Shown here: positions 5,809-11,700 of the stretch, in pieces
How positions within the stretch are numbered: the first letter of the stretch is position 1
Layout of the letters: every line of letters begins with the position of its first letter
Source of the DNA: Vulcanimicrobiota bacterium
GTDB lineage: Bacteria > Vulcanimicrobiota > Vulcanimicrobiia > Vulcanimicrobiales > Vulcanimicrobiaceae
DNA length: 11,700 bases
Assembly: GCA_013289785.1 (NCBI GenBank)
Contig: JABCZE010000022.1
Coordinates: forward strand, 1 to 11,700
Direction: 5' to 3'
Notes under the pieces: generated by a model
Database searches by the model: none
What the model saw: the letters and a program-made list of their open reading frames with translations, nothing else
What the model was told of the DNA's origin: nothing
Translations under genes and position numbers: made by a program

Positions 5809-6927
5809 ATGAAGCGTGTGATCGCGATCGTAATCGATTCGGGCGGCATCGGCGCAACCGATGATGCCGCCACGTACGGCGATGCGCCTGGGGCCAACAC
5901 GATCGGCAACACTGCGCGAGCCGTCGGTTCGCTGCATTTACCGCACCTGCAGCGCTTAGGGCTCGGGCTTTTGACGCCGATTTCGAGCGTCGCCGCCGTA
6001 TCGGACCCGCGGGCGCGCGTCGCGCGCCTGCGCGAGCGAAGCCGCGGCAAAGATACGATCACCGGCCACTGGGAGATGATGGGAATTACGACCGCCGTGC
6101 CTTTTCCCACGTATCCGAACGGCTTCCCAGATGACGTGGTCGAGGCGTTCGCGCGAATAGCCGGCAAGCTGCCGCTCGGAAACATCCCGGCCTCGGGGAC
6201 CGAGATCATCGAGAAACTGGGCGAAGCCCACATGGCCTCGGGCCGCCCCATCCTCTATACCTCGGCCGATTCGGTCTTCCAAATCGCCGCGCACGAGGAG
6301 GTAGTGCCGCTGGGGCGGCTCTACGAATGGAGCGAAAAGGCGCGTGAGATGCTGCGGCCCCCCCATGGCGTCAACCGGGTCATCGCCCGGCCTTTTGCTG
6401 GGAAACCGGGGGCTTTCAGGCGGACGCCGAATCGGCGAGACTATGCGGTCGAGCCGCCCCCTAATTTGCTTGACGAACTCAGCACGGGGTATATCGAGGT
6501 GCACGCCGTCGGTAAGATATGCGATATCTACTGCGGTCGGTCAATTACGTCAACGGTCCGCGCTGCCGATAACCGCGACGCGATGGAGAAGACGATCGAG
6601 TTGCTGAACCAGGTCGATCACGGCTTCATATTCACGAATCTGAACGACTTTGATTCGAAGTTTGGCCATCGCCGCGACGCGCGCGGCTACGCTGGGGCCC
6701 TCGAAGCGTTCGATGCACGGCTGCCTGCGCTCGAGGCGCTTCTTAAGCCGGGCGACGAGCTGGTCGTTACCGCCGACCACGGCTGCGATCCGACCGCTCC
6801 CGGAACGGATCATACGCGCGAGTTCGTGCCCTTCATTCACTTGAGCTCCTCGCCCGGAGCGATGCTGGGTGAAATCGAAGGACTCGACATCGTCGGTCGT
6901 ACCGTCGAGAAGGCGCTCTTAAGTTGA
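5809..6927 (+). CDS. deoB: Phosphopentomutase
   Basis: This cytoplasmic enzyme interconverts (deoxy)ribose 1-phosphate and 5-phosphate, linking nucleoside breakdown to the pentose phosphate pathway. The 372-residue length and all key motifs match the alkaline-phosphatase-superfamily prokaryotic DeoB. MKRVIAIVIDSGGIG at the N-terminus carries metal ligand Asp10. DTITGHWEMMG contains Thr85, the position phosphorylated in the family. The active site also has NDFDSKFGHRRD with Asp282 and His287, TADHG with Asp323 and His324, and GTDHTREFVPF with His335. These supply the two Mn sites. The start is fixed by the conserved N-terminus. It is the first gene of the rightward operon, and its stop overlaps the TTG of the sugar transferase gene by 4 bases (TTGA). 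That coupling to glycan genes is unusual for deoB, which more often sits with nucleoside phosphorylase genes. A run of seven C at 6358-6364 does not break the frame. Confidence 0.97.
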   Translation: MKRVIAIVIDSGGIGATDDAATYGDAPGANTIGNTARAVGSLHLPHLQRLGLGLLTPISSVAAVSDPRARVARLRERSRGKDTITGHWEMMGITTAVPFPTYPNGFPDDVVEAFARIAGKLPLGNIPASGTEIIEKLGEAHMASGRPILYTSADSVFQIAAHEEVVPLGRLYEWSEKAREMLRPPHGVNRVIARPFAGKPGAFRRTPNRRDYAVEPPPNLLDELSTGYIEVHAVGKICDIYCGRSITSTVRAADNRDAMEKTIELLNQVDHGFIFTNLNDFDSKFGHRRDARGYAGALEAFDARLPALEALLKPGDELVVTADHGCDPTAPGTDHTREFVPFIHLSSSPGAMLGEIEGLDIVGRTVEKALLS

Positions 6928-7577
6928 ACGCGATGCAGATGACCGTCAGCGCTGCGGGCGAGCGCGAGGTTCCGGAGTCGTGGCCGGCGCTGAAGCGATG
7001 GATTGACGTCGTCGCCGGCAGCCTGCTGCTCGTCATTAGCGCGCCGGTGGTAATTCTTTCGGCACTTGCGATCGCGTGCGTGACGGGCGGAACTCCGTTT
7101 TTCGCGCAGGAACGCGTCGGCATGCACGGTCGCCGGTTCAAGATGTTCAAGCTTCGCACGATGGTCAACGGCGCGCACGCGCTGCGCCACAGCGTCATGC
7201 ACCTCAACGAAGTCGACGGCCCCGTCTTTAAGATCCGAAACGATCCGCGGCTTCATCCGCTGGGGCGTTTTCTCCGGCGTACCAGCATCGACGAGCTGCC
7301 GAACTTCGTCAACGTCGTGCTCGGCGATATGTCGCTGGTCGGTCCCCGCCCCGCTTTACCCAGCGAAGTAGCGCACTATGACGCGCTGGCATTGCGCCGG
7401 CTGAGCGTTCCCCAGGGCATCACGTGCCTGTGGCAGATCAACGGCCGCAGCGACGTCTCGTTCGAGCATTGGATGGAACTGGATAACCAGTACGTGGATT
7501 CGTGGACGCCGATTGGGGATCTGCTCGTCATTGCCAAGACCGTTCCGGCGGTCCTACGGAGGAACGGGGCGCATTAA
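6924..7577 (+). CDS. Monotopic phosphoglycosyl transferase (bacterial sugar transferase, polyprenyl-phosphate initiating)
   Basis: This enzyme transfers a sugar 1-phosphate from a nucleotide sugar to polyprenyl phosphate, the first step of lipid-linked glycan assembly at the inner membrane. The 217-residue protein is only the catalytic module of the WcaJ/PglC family and lacks the N-terminal multi-helix region of WcaJ. Residues 28-52 form the reentrant membrane helix after the basic LKRWIDVV. Family marks follow: ERVGMHGRRFKMFKLRTM (63-80), GPVFKIRNDPR (99-109), the RRTSIDELPN motif with the catalytic Asp123-Glu124 pair, GDMSLVGPRP (134-143) and QGITCLWQINGRSD (164-177). The C-terminus KTVPAVLRRNGAH resembles the usual end of exopolysaccharide members. 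I start at TTG 6924, which overlaps the deoB stop by 4 bases; ATG codons at 6933 and 6939 are possible alternatives. The sugar transferred is unknown. Confidence 0.95.
   Translation: MNAMQMTVSAAGEREVPESWPALKRWIDVVAGSLLLVISAPVVILSALAIACVTGGTPFFAQERVGMHGRRFKMFKLRTMVNGAHALRHSVMHLNEVDGPVFKIRNDPRLHPLGRFLRRTSIDELPNFVNVVLGDMSLVGPRPALPSEVAHYDALALRRLSVPQGITCLWQINGRSDVSFEHWMELDNQYVDSWTPIGDLLVIAKTVPAVLRRNGAH
7558..7562 (+). promoter_or_regulatory. Shine-Dalgarno motif for the MurJ homologue, inside the upstream gene
   Basis: GGAGG lies near the end of the sugar transferase gene and 10 bases before an in-frame ATT (7573-7575). It is the best Shine-Dalgarno match near the beginning of the MurJ frame. No ATG or GTG is at a suitable distance. 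Confidence 0.45.
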
Positions 7578-9219
7578 GCCGTACCTCCGGGCCGTTCCGC
7601 GGCGCTCGCCCCTCGACTCCGCTCGGGGTAAACTGCGCCCTCGCGTCTCCATCGCCGCCTCCACGTTCTTTATCATGGGGGCCACGTTTGCATCGACGTT
7701 GCTCGGTTTCGCGCGCGAGGTCGTGAGCGCGCGCTACTACGGGACGCGCTGGGAGATGGATACTTTTCTCGCGGCCGCGACGATCCCGACGATCCTTTTC
7801 GGCGTCTTCAACGGCGCGCTCGTGAGCGCGCTGGTTCCGACGTTCTCGGAGTACCTCGCGCATCGTAAGGAAGACGAAGCTTGGCGCTTGGCCAGCACGA
7901 CGGTCAACATCCTGGCGATCGTGGTCACGAGCTGCGCGATCGTCGGTTTCTTCACGGCGCGCTGGTACGTGCCGGTCATCGCCCATGGGTTTCCGGCGCC
8001 GCAAATGGGCGTTGCAATAAAGATGACGCGCTGGCTGATGCCCAGCATCGTCGCAGTCAGTCTGAGCGGCGTCCTCTCGGCGATGCTCAACGCCTATCAT
8101 CGCTTCCGATCGGCGGCGCTGGTCGGCGTAGCCGTCAACATCGTAACGATCGCCTGCGTCGTTCTGCTCAACCACGGCATGGGCATCTACGCCCTCGTAG
8201 TCGGAACCGCGCTGGGCTTAACGGCGCAGATGCTCGTTCAGCTTCCAGCCTTTCTCTCGATCGGCAAGTACCGCCCGATCATCGATCTGCACCATCCCGG
8301 GCTGAAGAAAATCTGGGTCTTGCTCGGGCCGATCAACGTCGGCTCGGCCGCGGGCCAACTGGCCCTCTTTTTCGACCGCTTCTTTGCGTCGACGCTGGCG
8401 CCGGGATACATCGCGGGCATGAACTACGCGACGAAGCTCGTGAACTTCCCGCAGCAGATTTTTGCGGCCGCGATCGCGACGGTGATCTTTCCGTTGCTCG
8501 CCGCGCAGTTTGCACGCGAGAACCGCCGCGGCGTCGCGCGCAGCGTCGTTACCGGTTTGCGGTTGGTGAACTTCATCACCATTCCATCTGCCTGCGCGCT
8601 CGCCGTCCTCGCGCATCCGTTGGTGCAGGCGCTCTTCGAACGGGGAACCTTTCAAGCCGGCGCGACCGACCTGACCGCCGGACTGCTGCCGTATGCGGCA
8701 TTTGGCTTGGTTGCGCTGGGTGCCAACGTGGTATTGACCCGCTGCTGCTTTGCTTGCCGCGAAACCCTCTGGCCGGTCACCATCTCGGTGCTTACCGTCG
8801 TCCTCAACGTGCTGCTTTCGTTGGTGTGGCTGCCGGGCTTAGGCGCGCGCGGGCTGCTGCTCGCAAACTCGACGAGCCAGACCGTGCAGGCCGTTCTCTT
8901 GCTGATGCTGACCGCGCGGCTGGTCTCGGGAATCGACTGGGGAGCCCTGGTTCTCTCGATCTGGAAAATCGTCGTCTGCTCGCTTGCAATGCTGGCTGCG
9001 CTGCACTGGATCGGCGCGTTGGGCGTGACGCCCGAGGCCACGCTGGCCTCGCGCGCCTGGTTCCTTTTCGGGCAGATCGCAATCGGAGGGACCGTTTTTA
9101 TCGCATTCGCCCGCATGCTTGACGTCGAAGAGCTCGACCTCGCGTGGCACACGATCGTCGCGAAGTTCGAGCGCAACCTCGTGAGCCCACCGGAGAACCG
9201 CGAAGCCCCGATCGCATAA
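7573..9219 (+). CDS. murJ: MurJ/MviN-family lipid-linked oligosaccharide flippase
   Basis: This polytopic inner-membrane protein of the MOP superfamily flips lipid II or another undecaprenyl-linked glycan to the outer face. The N-terminal hallmark is ASTFFIMGATFASTLLGFAR followed by EVVSARYYG and EMDTF, matching the MurJ TM1 region with its conserved Arg and Asp. Other marks are NGALVSALVPTFSEY, the PINVGSAAGQLALFFDRFFAS helix, the LFERGTFQAGATDLTA segment and about fourteen hydrophobic helices in all. The start is uncertain. The frame is open from TTG 7513 and TTG 7531, both inside the upstream gene, and the first ATG (7675) would cut into TM1. I draw it from ATT 7573 because of the GGAGG at 7558; that gives 548 residues. 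Residues about 9-21 are encoded by an interspersed repeat. Placed between an initiating transferase and glycosyltransferases, it may serve this glycan rather than, or besides, peptidoglycan. Confidence 0.9.
   Translation: MKPYLRAVPRRSPLDSARGKLRPRVSIAASTFFIMGATFASTLLGFAREVVSARYYGTRWEMDTFLAAATIPTILFGVFNGALVSALVPTFSEYLAHRKEDEAWRLASTTVNILAIVVTSCAIVGFFTARWYVPVIAHGFPAPQMGVAIKMTRWLMPSIVAVSLSGVLSAMLNAYHRFRSAALVGVAVNIVTIACVVLLNHGMGIYALVVGTALGLTAQMLVQLPAFLSIGKYRPIIDLHHPGLKKIWVLLGPINVGSAAGQLALFFDRFFASTLAPGYIAGMNYATKLVNFPQQIFAAAIATVIFPLLAAQFARENRRGVARSVVTGLRLVNFITIPSACALAVLAHPLVQALFERGTFQAGATDLTAGLLPYAAFGLVALGANVVLTRCCFACRETLWPVTISVLTVVLNVLLSLVWLPGLGARGLLLANSTSQTVQAVLLLMLTARLVSGIDWGALVLSIWKIVVCSLAMLAALHWIGALGVTPEATLASRAWFLFGQIAIGGTVFIAFARMLDVEELDLAWHTIVAKFERNLVSPPENREAPIA
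7608..7633. repeat. Short interspersed repeat copy 2, inside the murJ leader
   Basis: The plus strand reads GCCCCTCGACTCCGCTCGGG then GTAAAC. Aligned to the reverse complement of copy 1 (3775-3800) it shares about 18 of 26 positions, including CGACT, CGCTC and GG. It is translated as SPLDSARGK, a stretch with no place in the MurJ fold, just before the first membrane helix. Confidence 0.6.
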
Positions 9220-9285
9220 TTATTAACTATGATCAACTTTCTTTCGGAAGGCTCGCCTTTTTGCGAACGCCAAGGTCCCCAACCC

Positions 9286-10077
9286 ATGCTCTCGATCCTG
9301 ATGCCCGCATATAACGAGGCTCATTCTATCGCCGAGAACGTGTGCGAAACCGTCGAAACGATGCGCGCGCTCGGGATCGATTTTGAGATCGTCGTCGTCG
9401 ACGACGGAAGCCTGGACGGAACGCATACTGCGGCGATCAACGCATTGCGCGTTTGGCCCGAATGCGTGCGCGTCGTACGCTGCCGCCGCAACGAAGGTAA
9501 GGGCAACGCGCTGATTTGCGGCACGTCCTATTCCAAGGGCGATTACGTCGCATTTCTCGATGCCGACATGGACTTGCATCCCGAGCAGCTCGAAGATTTC
9601 TTCACAATCATGAAGTCGCGCGATGCCGACGTCGTGATCGGTTCGAAGTTCCATCCGCAATCGAAAGTGGACTATCCGCGTCTGAGGCGGGTCTACAGTT
9701 TCTTTTATTTCATGCTCGTGCGTTCGCTCTTCGGCTTGCCCGTGCGCGACACGCAGACCGGCATCAAGCTCTTTAAACGGGAAGTTCTCGAACACGTACT
9801 GCCCCGAGTTCTGGTCAAGCGGTTCGCGTTCGACCTCGAACTGCTCGCGAACGTCCATCATTTTGGCTATCGCATCGTCGAAGCGCCGGTAGTCGTGAAC
9901 TTCAAACGCGTTTGCAGCCGGCTTCGCCTCTCGGCCGTTTGGAACGTCTTCGTGGATACGCTGGCGATCTTTTACCGAATGCGCATCTTGCGCTACTACG
10001 ACCGGCCGGACCGCTCCTACGCAATAGATCGCGCCGGCTCGCACGAAATCGTCATCCCCATCCCGATCGGAGAGTAA
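9286..10077 (+). CDS. Family 2 glycosyltransferase, polyprenyl-phosphate sugar synthase (DPM1-like)
   Basis: This 263-residue GT-A enzyme transfers a hexose from a nucleotide sugar, most likely to polyprenyl phosphate. Motifs in order are SILMPAYNE at 3-11, EIVVVDDGSLDGT at 34-46 (nucleotide-binding Asp pair), NEGKGNAL at 69-76, the metal-binding DADMDL at 92-97, DVVIGSKFHP at 115-124, and RDTQTGIKLFKREVL at 154-168, which is typical of DPM1-like enzymes. FDLELL follows at 182-187. No transmembrane helix follows the catalytic domain, so this is the soluble DPM1 type, probably held at the membrane by the amphipathic C-terminal part (FYRMRILRYY). I chose ATG 9286 because AAGG precedes it by 10 bases and the family normally begins at this strand. 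An upstream ATG (9229) would add 19 residues but has no ribosome site. Sugar and acceptor are inferred. Confidence 0.9.
   Translation: MLSILMPAYNEAHSIAENVCETVETMRALGIDFEIVVVDDGSLDGTHTAAINALRVWPECVRVVRCRRNEGKGNALICGTSYSKGDYVAFLDADMDLHPEQLEDFFTIMKSRDADVVIGSKFHPQSKVDYPRLRRVYSFFYFMLVRSLFGLPVRDTQTGIKLFKREVLEHVLPRVLVKRFAFDLELLANVHHFGYRIVEAPVVVNFKRVCSRLRLSAVWNVFVDTLAIFYRMRILRYYDRPDRSYAIDRAGSHEIVIPIPIGE
10069..10074 (+). promoter_or_regulatory. Ribosome binding site for the GT9 gene
   Basis: GGAGAG lies at the very end of the GT2 gene and 9 bases before TTG 10084. It supports this non-ATG start and implies translational coupling between the two genes. Confidence 0.6.
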
Positions 10078-10083
10078 TCCCGG

Positions 10084-11160
10084 TTGGCTCGAGGTACCGC
10101 GCTGGCGATCGTGTTGCCAGGACTCGGTGATGCGCTGGCTTGCGGTCCGGTTTTGCGCGGTCTGCGCCGCGACTCGTGGTCGGTCGACGCCCTGACGTGG
10201 TTTGCCCCGGTTACCGAATATCTGAGGGCGCTGGGGATCGTGGAGAACGTTACGCAACTGCCGCTACACCCGACCGCGGCCGACGCCCTAAGGGCATTGC
10301 GGGAACTGAGGCCGCGGCGATACGACATTTGCATCCTCCCGTTTCCGGCGACGCGTTGGCAATACGCCGCGCTGGCGCGCGGAGCCGGCGCGAAGATGCT
10401 CTACATGCACGACTACGGGGGTAGCGCGCGTTTTATTGCGCGCACCGGGCCCAACGTTGCGGTGCCGCTGCGCGGCGGACACCGCATCGCCGAGAACTTG
10501 CGGCTCGCGCGCGCCATCGGGTTGACGGCTGGGAGCGGCGATCTCGAGTACTGGATTCCCGACTCCTGGCGTCGCGAACGCATTGCGGGAACGCTCGGCA
10601 TTCACCCAGGCTCGATGGCTTGGAAGGGAAACGAGTCCAAGCGGTGGCCATACGACCGCTTTGCCGGGTTGGCGCGGCGGCATGTCGACAGCGGCCGAAG
10701 CGTGCGCTTCTTTCTGGGACCGCACGAAGAGAGCGAGGTCGCGCGCGTGCAGCAAGATTTTAGCGGCGTCGAGGGAATCAGCATTATTCGCGAGCCGATC
10801 GACGAAGCCGCAAGGCGGTTGGCGGAATGCGAAGTCTTCGTAGGAAACGACGCGGGCTTCAGCCACCTTGCCTCGGGTCTGGGCGTGAAAACCTTAGCGC
10901 TCTATGGGATGACGAGCGAGGTTCGGGGCGCCCCGATCGGACAGGCCGTCGCGATGCGTCCATCGCCCTGTCCGGCCTGTCACGACGAAGGTTCGCAGGG
11001 CTTCGACTGCGTGTTGCGGATTGAATACCGGTGCATTTTGCGCGACATAGAGTTCGATTCGGTGGCTAAAGTCGTTGACGAACTCTTTGCGGCGACGTTT
11101 GTCGAGCAACGCGTGAGTCTGGAAGGTCCATTCAAGCTTTACGGAAAGGCTTACCCGTGA
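10084..11160 (+). CDS. Family 9 glycosyltransferase (heptosyltransferase-like)
   Basis: The 358-residue GT-B protein resembles the ADP-heptose:LPS heptosyltransferases. The N-terminal acceptor domain opens with LAIVLPGLGDALACGPVLRGL (7-27), the glycine loop after the first strand. The C-terminal donor domain starts at about 170 with LGIHPGSMAWKGNESKRWPYDRF, where the HPG and the K-RWP patterns contact the nucleotide sugar in the family. It continues with VRFFLGPHE and ends with VGNDAGFSHLASGLGVKTLALYG (253-275), the classic GT9 motif. Four Cys (296, 299, 309, 317) follow in a CPAC-x9-C-x7-C arrangement, common in this family's C-terminal tail. The enzyme is cytoplasmic and membrane-associated. 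It would add a heptose or other sugar to the lipid-linked glycan or to LPS core. The TTG start is set by the Shine-Dalgarno at 10069. Its stop overlaps the next gene's GTG by 4 bases. Confidence 0.92.
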   Translation: MARGTALAIVLPGLGDALACGPVLRGLRRDSWSVDALTWFAPVTEYLRALGIVENVTQLPLHPTAADALRALRELRPRRYDICILPFPATRWQYAALARGAGAKMLYMHDYGGSARFIARTGPNVAVPLRGGHRIAENLRLARAIGLTAGSGDLEYWIPDSWRRERIAGTLGIHPGSMAWKGNESKRWPYDRFAGLARRHVDSGRSVRFFLGPHEESEVARVQQDFSGVEGISIIREPIDEAARRLAECEVFVGNDAGFSHLASGLGVKTLALYGMTSEVRGAPIGQAVAMRPSPCPACHDEGSQGFDCVLRIEYRCILRDIEFDSVAKVVDELFAATFVEQRVSLEGPFKLYGKAYP

Positions 11161-11700
11161 AAGAGGAGACGGCCCGCGCCTCCGCAGCTTTGGAGCTGCG
11201 CTGGCCGGACCGAGCGATACTGAGGAGAGCGTTCGTTCCGGCGCTCTTCGTTGCGCTTGCCCTCCTCGTGACCCTGGGGTACGGCAGCGGCGTCCAACTG
11301 AACGACGGGCAGGCCGACCTTCACATCAATCCTTTAAAGTTTCTGTTCTCGTTGCTGCACGCGTGGAATCCGTCGCTCTATCTCGGCACGCACACCGGAT
11401 TTTGGTACCCCTACGAAACTCCGTACGCATGGGTTTACGGAATCGCACAGATCTTCCACGTTCCGCAAAGCTTCGCTCAACGGTTCGCGGTGTTTACGGT
11501 CTATACCGGATGCCTAGCCTCGATGTACTACTGCTTGCGCAGCGTCGCACCGTGGCTCGACGAGACCTCGCGCATCGCCGGCTCGGTCGCCTACCTATTC
11601 AATATGTACGTCGCGCTGAACTCGCAAGCGCAGATCGTCTGGCTGCTCACGTACGGCACGCTGCCGGCAATGGTGGGCATTACGGCGCGTGCATTGCGCG
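11157..11700 (+). CDS. GT-C membrane glycosyltransferase, DUF3367/AftD-like, N-terminal part (partial)
   Basis: A GTG at 11157 overlaps the GT9 stop (GTGA), and the frame stays open to the window edge, giving 181 codons of a longer gene. A basic cytoplasmic N-terminus leads into a first membrane helix (about residues 24-41, AFVPALFVALALLVTLGY). A periplasmic loop follows with GQADLHINPLKFLFSLLHAWNPSLY and then GFWYPYETPYAW. More hydrophobic segments come after it. The order of a D-L-x-x-(N/D)-P-x-x-F segment, HxWNPS, an aromatic-rich loop and a helix with the QRF motif recalls the N-terminal GT-C domain of DUF3367 proteins such as mycobacterial AftD arabinofuranosyltransferase. These enzymes take sugars from polyprenyl-phosphate donors on the outer face of the membrane. 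The assignment rests on pattern memory over a fragment, so GT-C is likely but the sugar is unknown. The upstream DPM1-like GT2 could supply its donor. Confidence 0.7.
   Translation, partial: MKEETARASAALELRWPDRAILRRAFVPALFVALALLVTLGYGSGVQLNDGQADLHINPLKFLFSLLHAWNPSLYLGTHTGFWYPYETPYAWVYGIAQIFHVPQSFAQRFAVFTVYTGCLASMYYCLRSVAPWLDETSRIAGSVAYLFNMYVALNSQAQIVWLLTYGTLPAMVGITARALR

Noticed and set aside
6358..6364. Seven-C run in deoB as a slippage or frameshift site
   Set aside because: The reading frame is intact through it, and conserved DeoB motifs lie on both sides in the same frame.
7881..9122. Plus-strand 413-codon frame shifted from murJ
   Set aside because: It is hydrophilic and Arg-rich within a clearly membrane-protein coding region; the murJ frame explains the sequence.
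9223..10257. Minus-strand open frame (344 codons) opposite the GT2 gene
   Set aside because: The translation is charged and lacks family motifs, whereas the plus strand has all GT2 motifs. It is a shadow frame.

Overview
The window looks like chromosomal DNA from a GC-rich diderm (two-membrane) bacterium. It encodes an LptD/OstA-like outer-membrane barrel, a second small barrel ending in Phe, and several Sec or Tat signal peptides. Uncultured lineages such as Eremiobacterota/Vulcanimicrobiota would fit the mix of families, the Pro/Ser/Thr linkers and the many GTG/TTG starts. That placement is an inference from style, not a measured result. No rRNA, tRNA, CRISPR array, insertion sequence or integrase was seen. 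Coding density is very high and no gene-free stretch exceeds about 85 bases.

Layout. (1) Bases 2-1014, plus strand: the 3' end of a sugar-nucleotide epimerase/dehydratase, then a small secreted beta-barrel protein resembling cellulose-biosynthesis protein BcsS. (2) Bases 981-5726, minus strand: a tight five-gene operon read from right to left. Its genes are an LptD/OstA-like outer-membrane protein, an exported protein with a CBM20-like E-set domain, a 92-residue unknown, a secreted Ig-like protein and a Tat-exported GH10 glycoside hydrolase. Three junctions are 4-base overlaps or a 1-base gap. (3) Bases 5809-11700, plus strand: phosphopentomutase (deoB), a monotopic phosphoglycosyl transferase, a MurJ-type flippase, a DPM1-like GT2, a GT9 (heptosyltransferase-like) and the start of a large GT-C/DUF3367 (AftD-like) membrane transferase. 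The two main operons diverge from an 82-base intergenic region.

How they may work together (inference). The plus-strand cluster holds most steps for a lipid-linked glycan. The phosphoglycosyl transferase loads the first sugar on polyprenyl phosphate, GT9 extends it, and the MurJ-family protein flips it. GT2 makes a polyprenyl-phosphate sugar that the GT-C enzyme could use outside the membrane. The divergent operon encodes outer-membrane and periplasmic or surface proteins with glycan-binding and glycan-cutting folds. Together they could form an envelope or exopolysaccharide biogenesis locus.

The clearest unusual sequence signal is two copies of one short interspersed repeat. Each is read in frame inside the N-terminus of an envelope protein: the signal peptide of the E-set protein, and the leader of the MurJ homologue. 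In the MurJ homologue the true start codon is obscured, and the best-placed candidate is a rare ATT behind a GGAGG motif.
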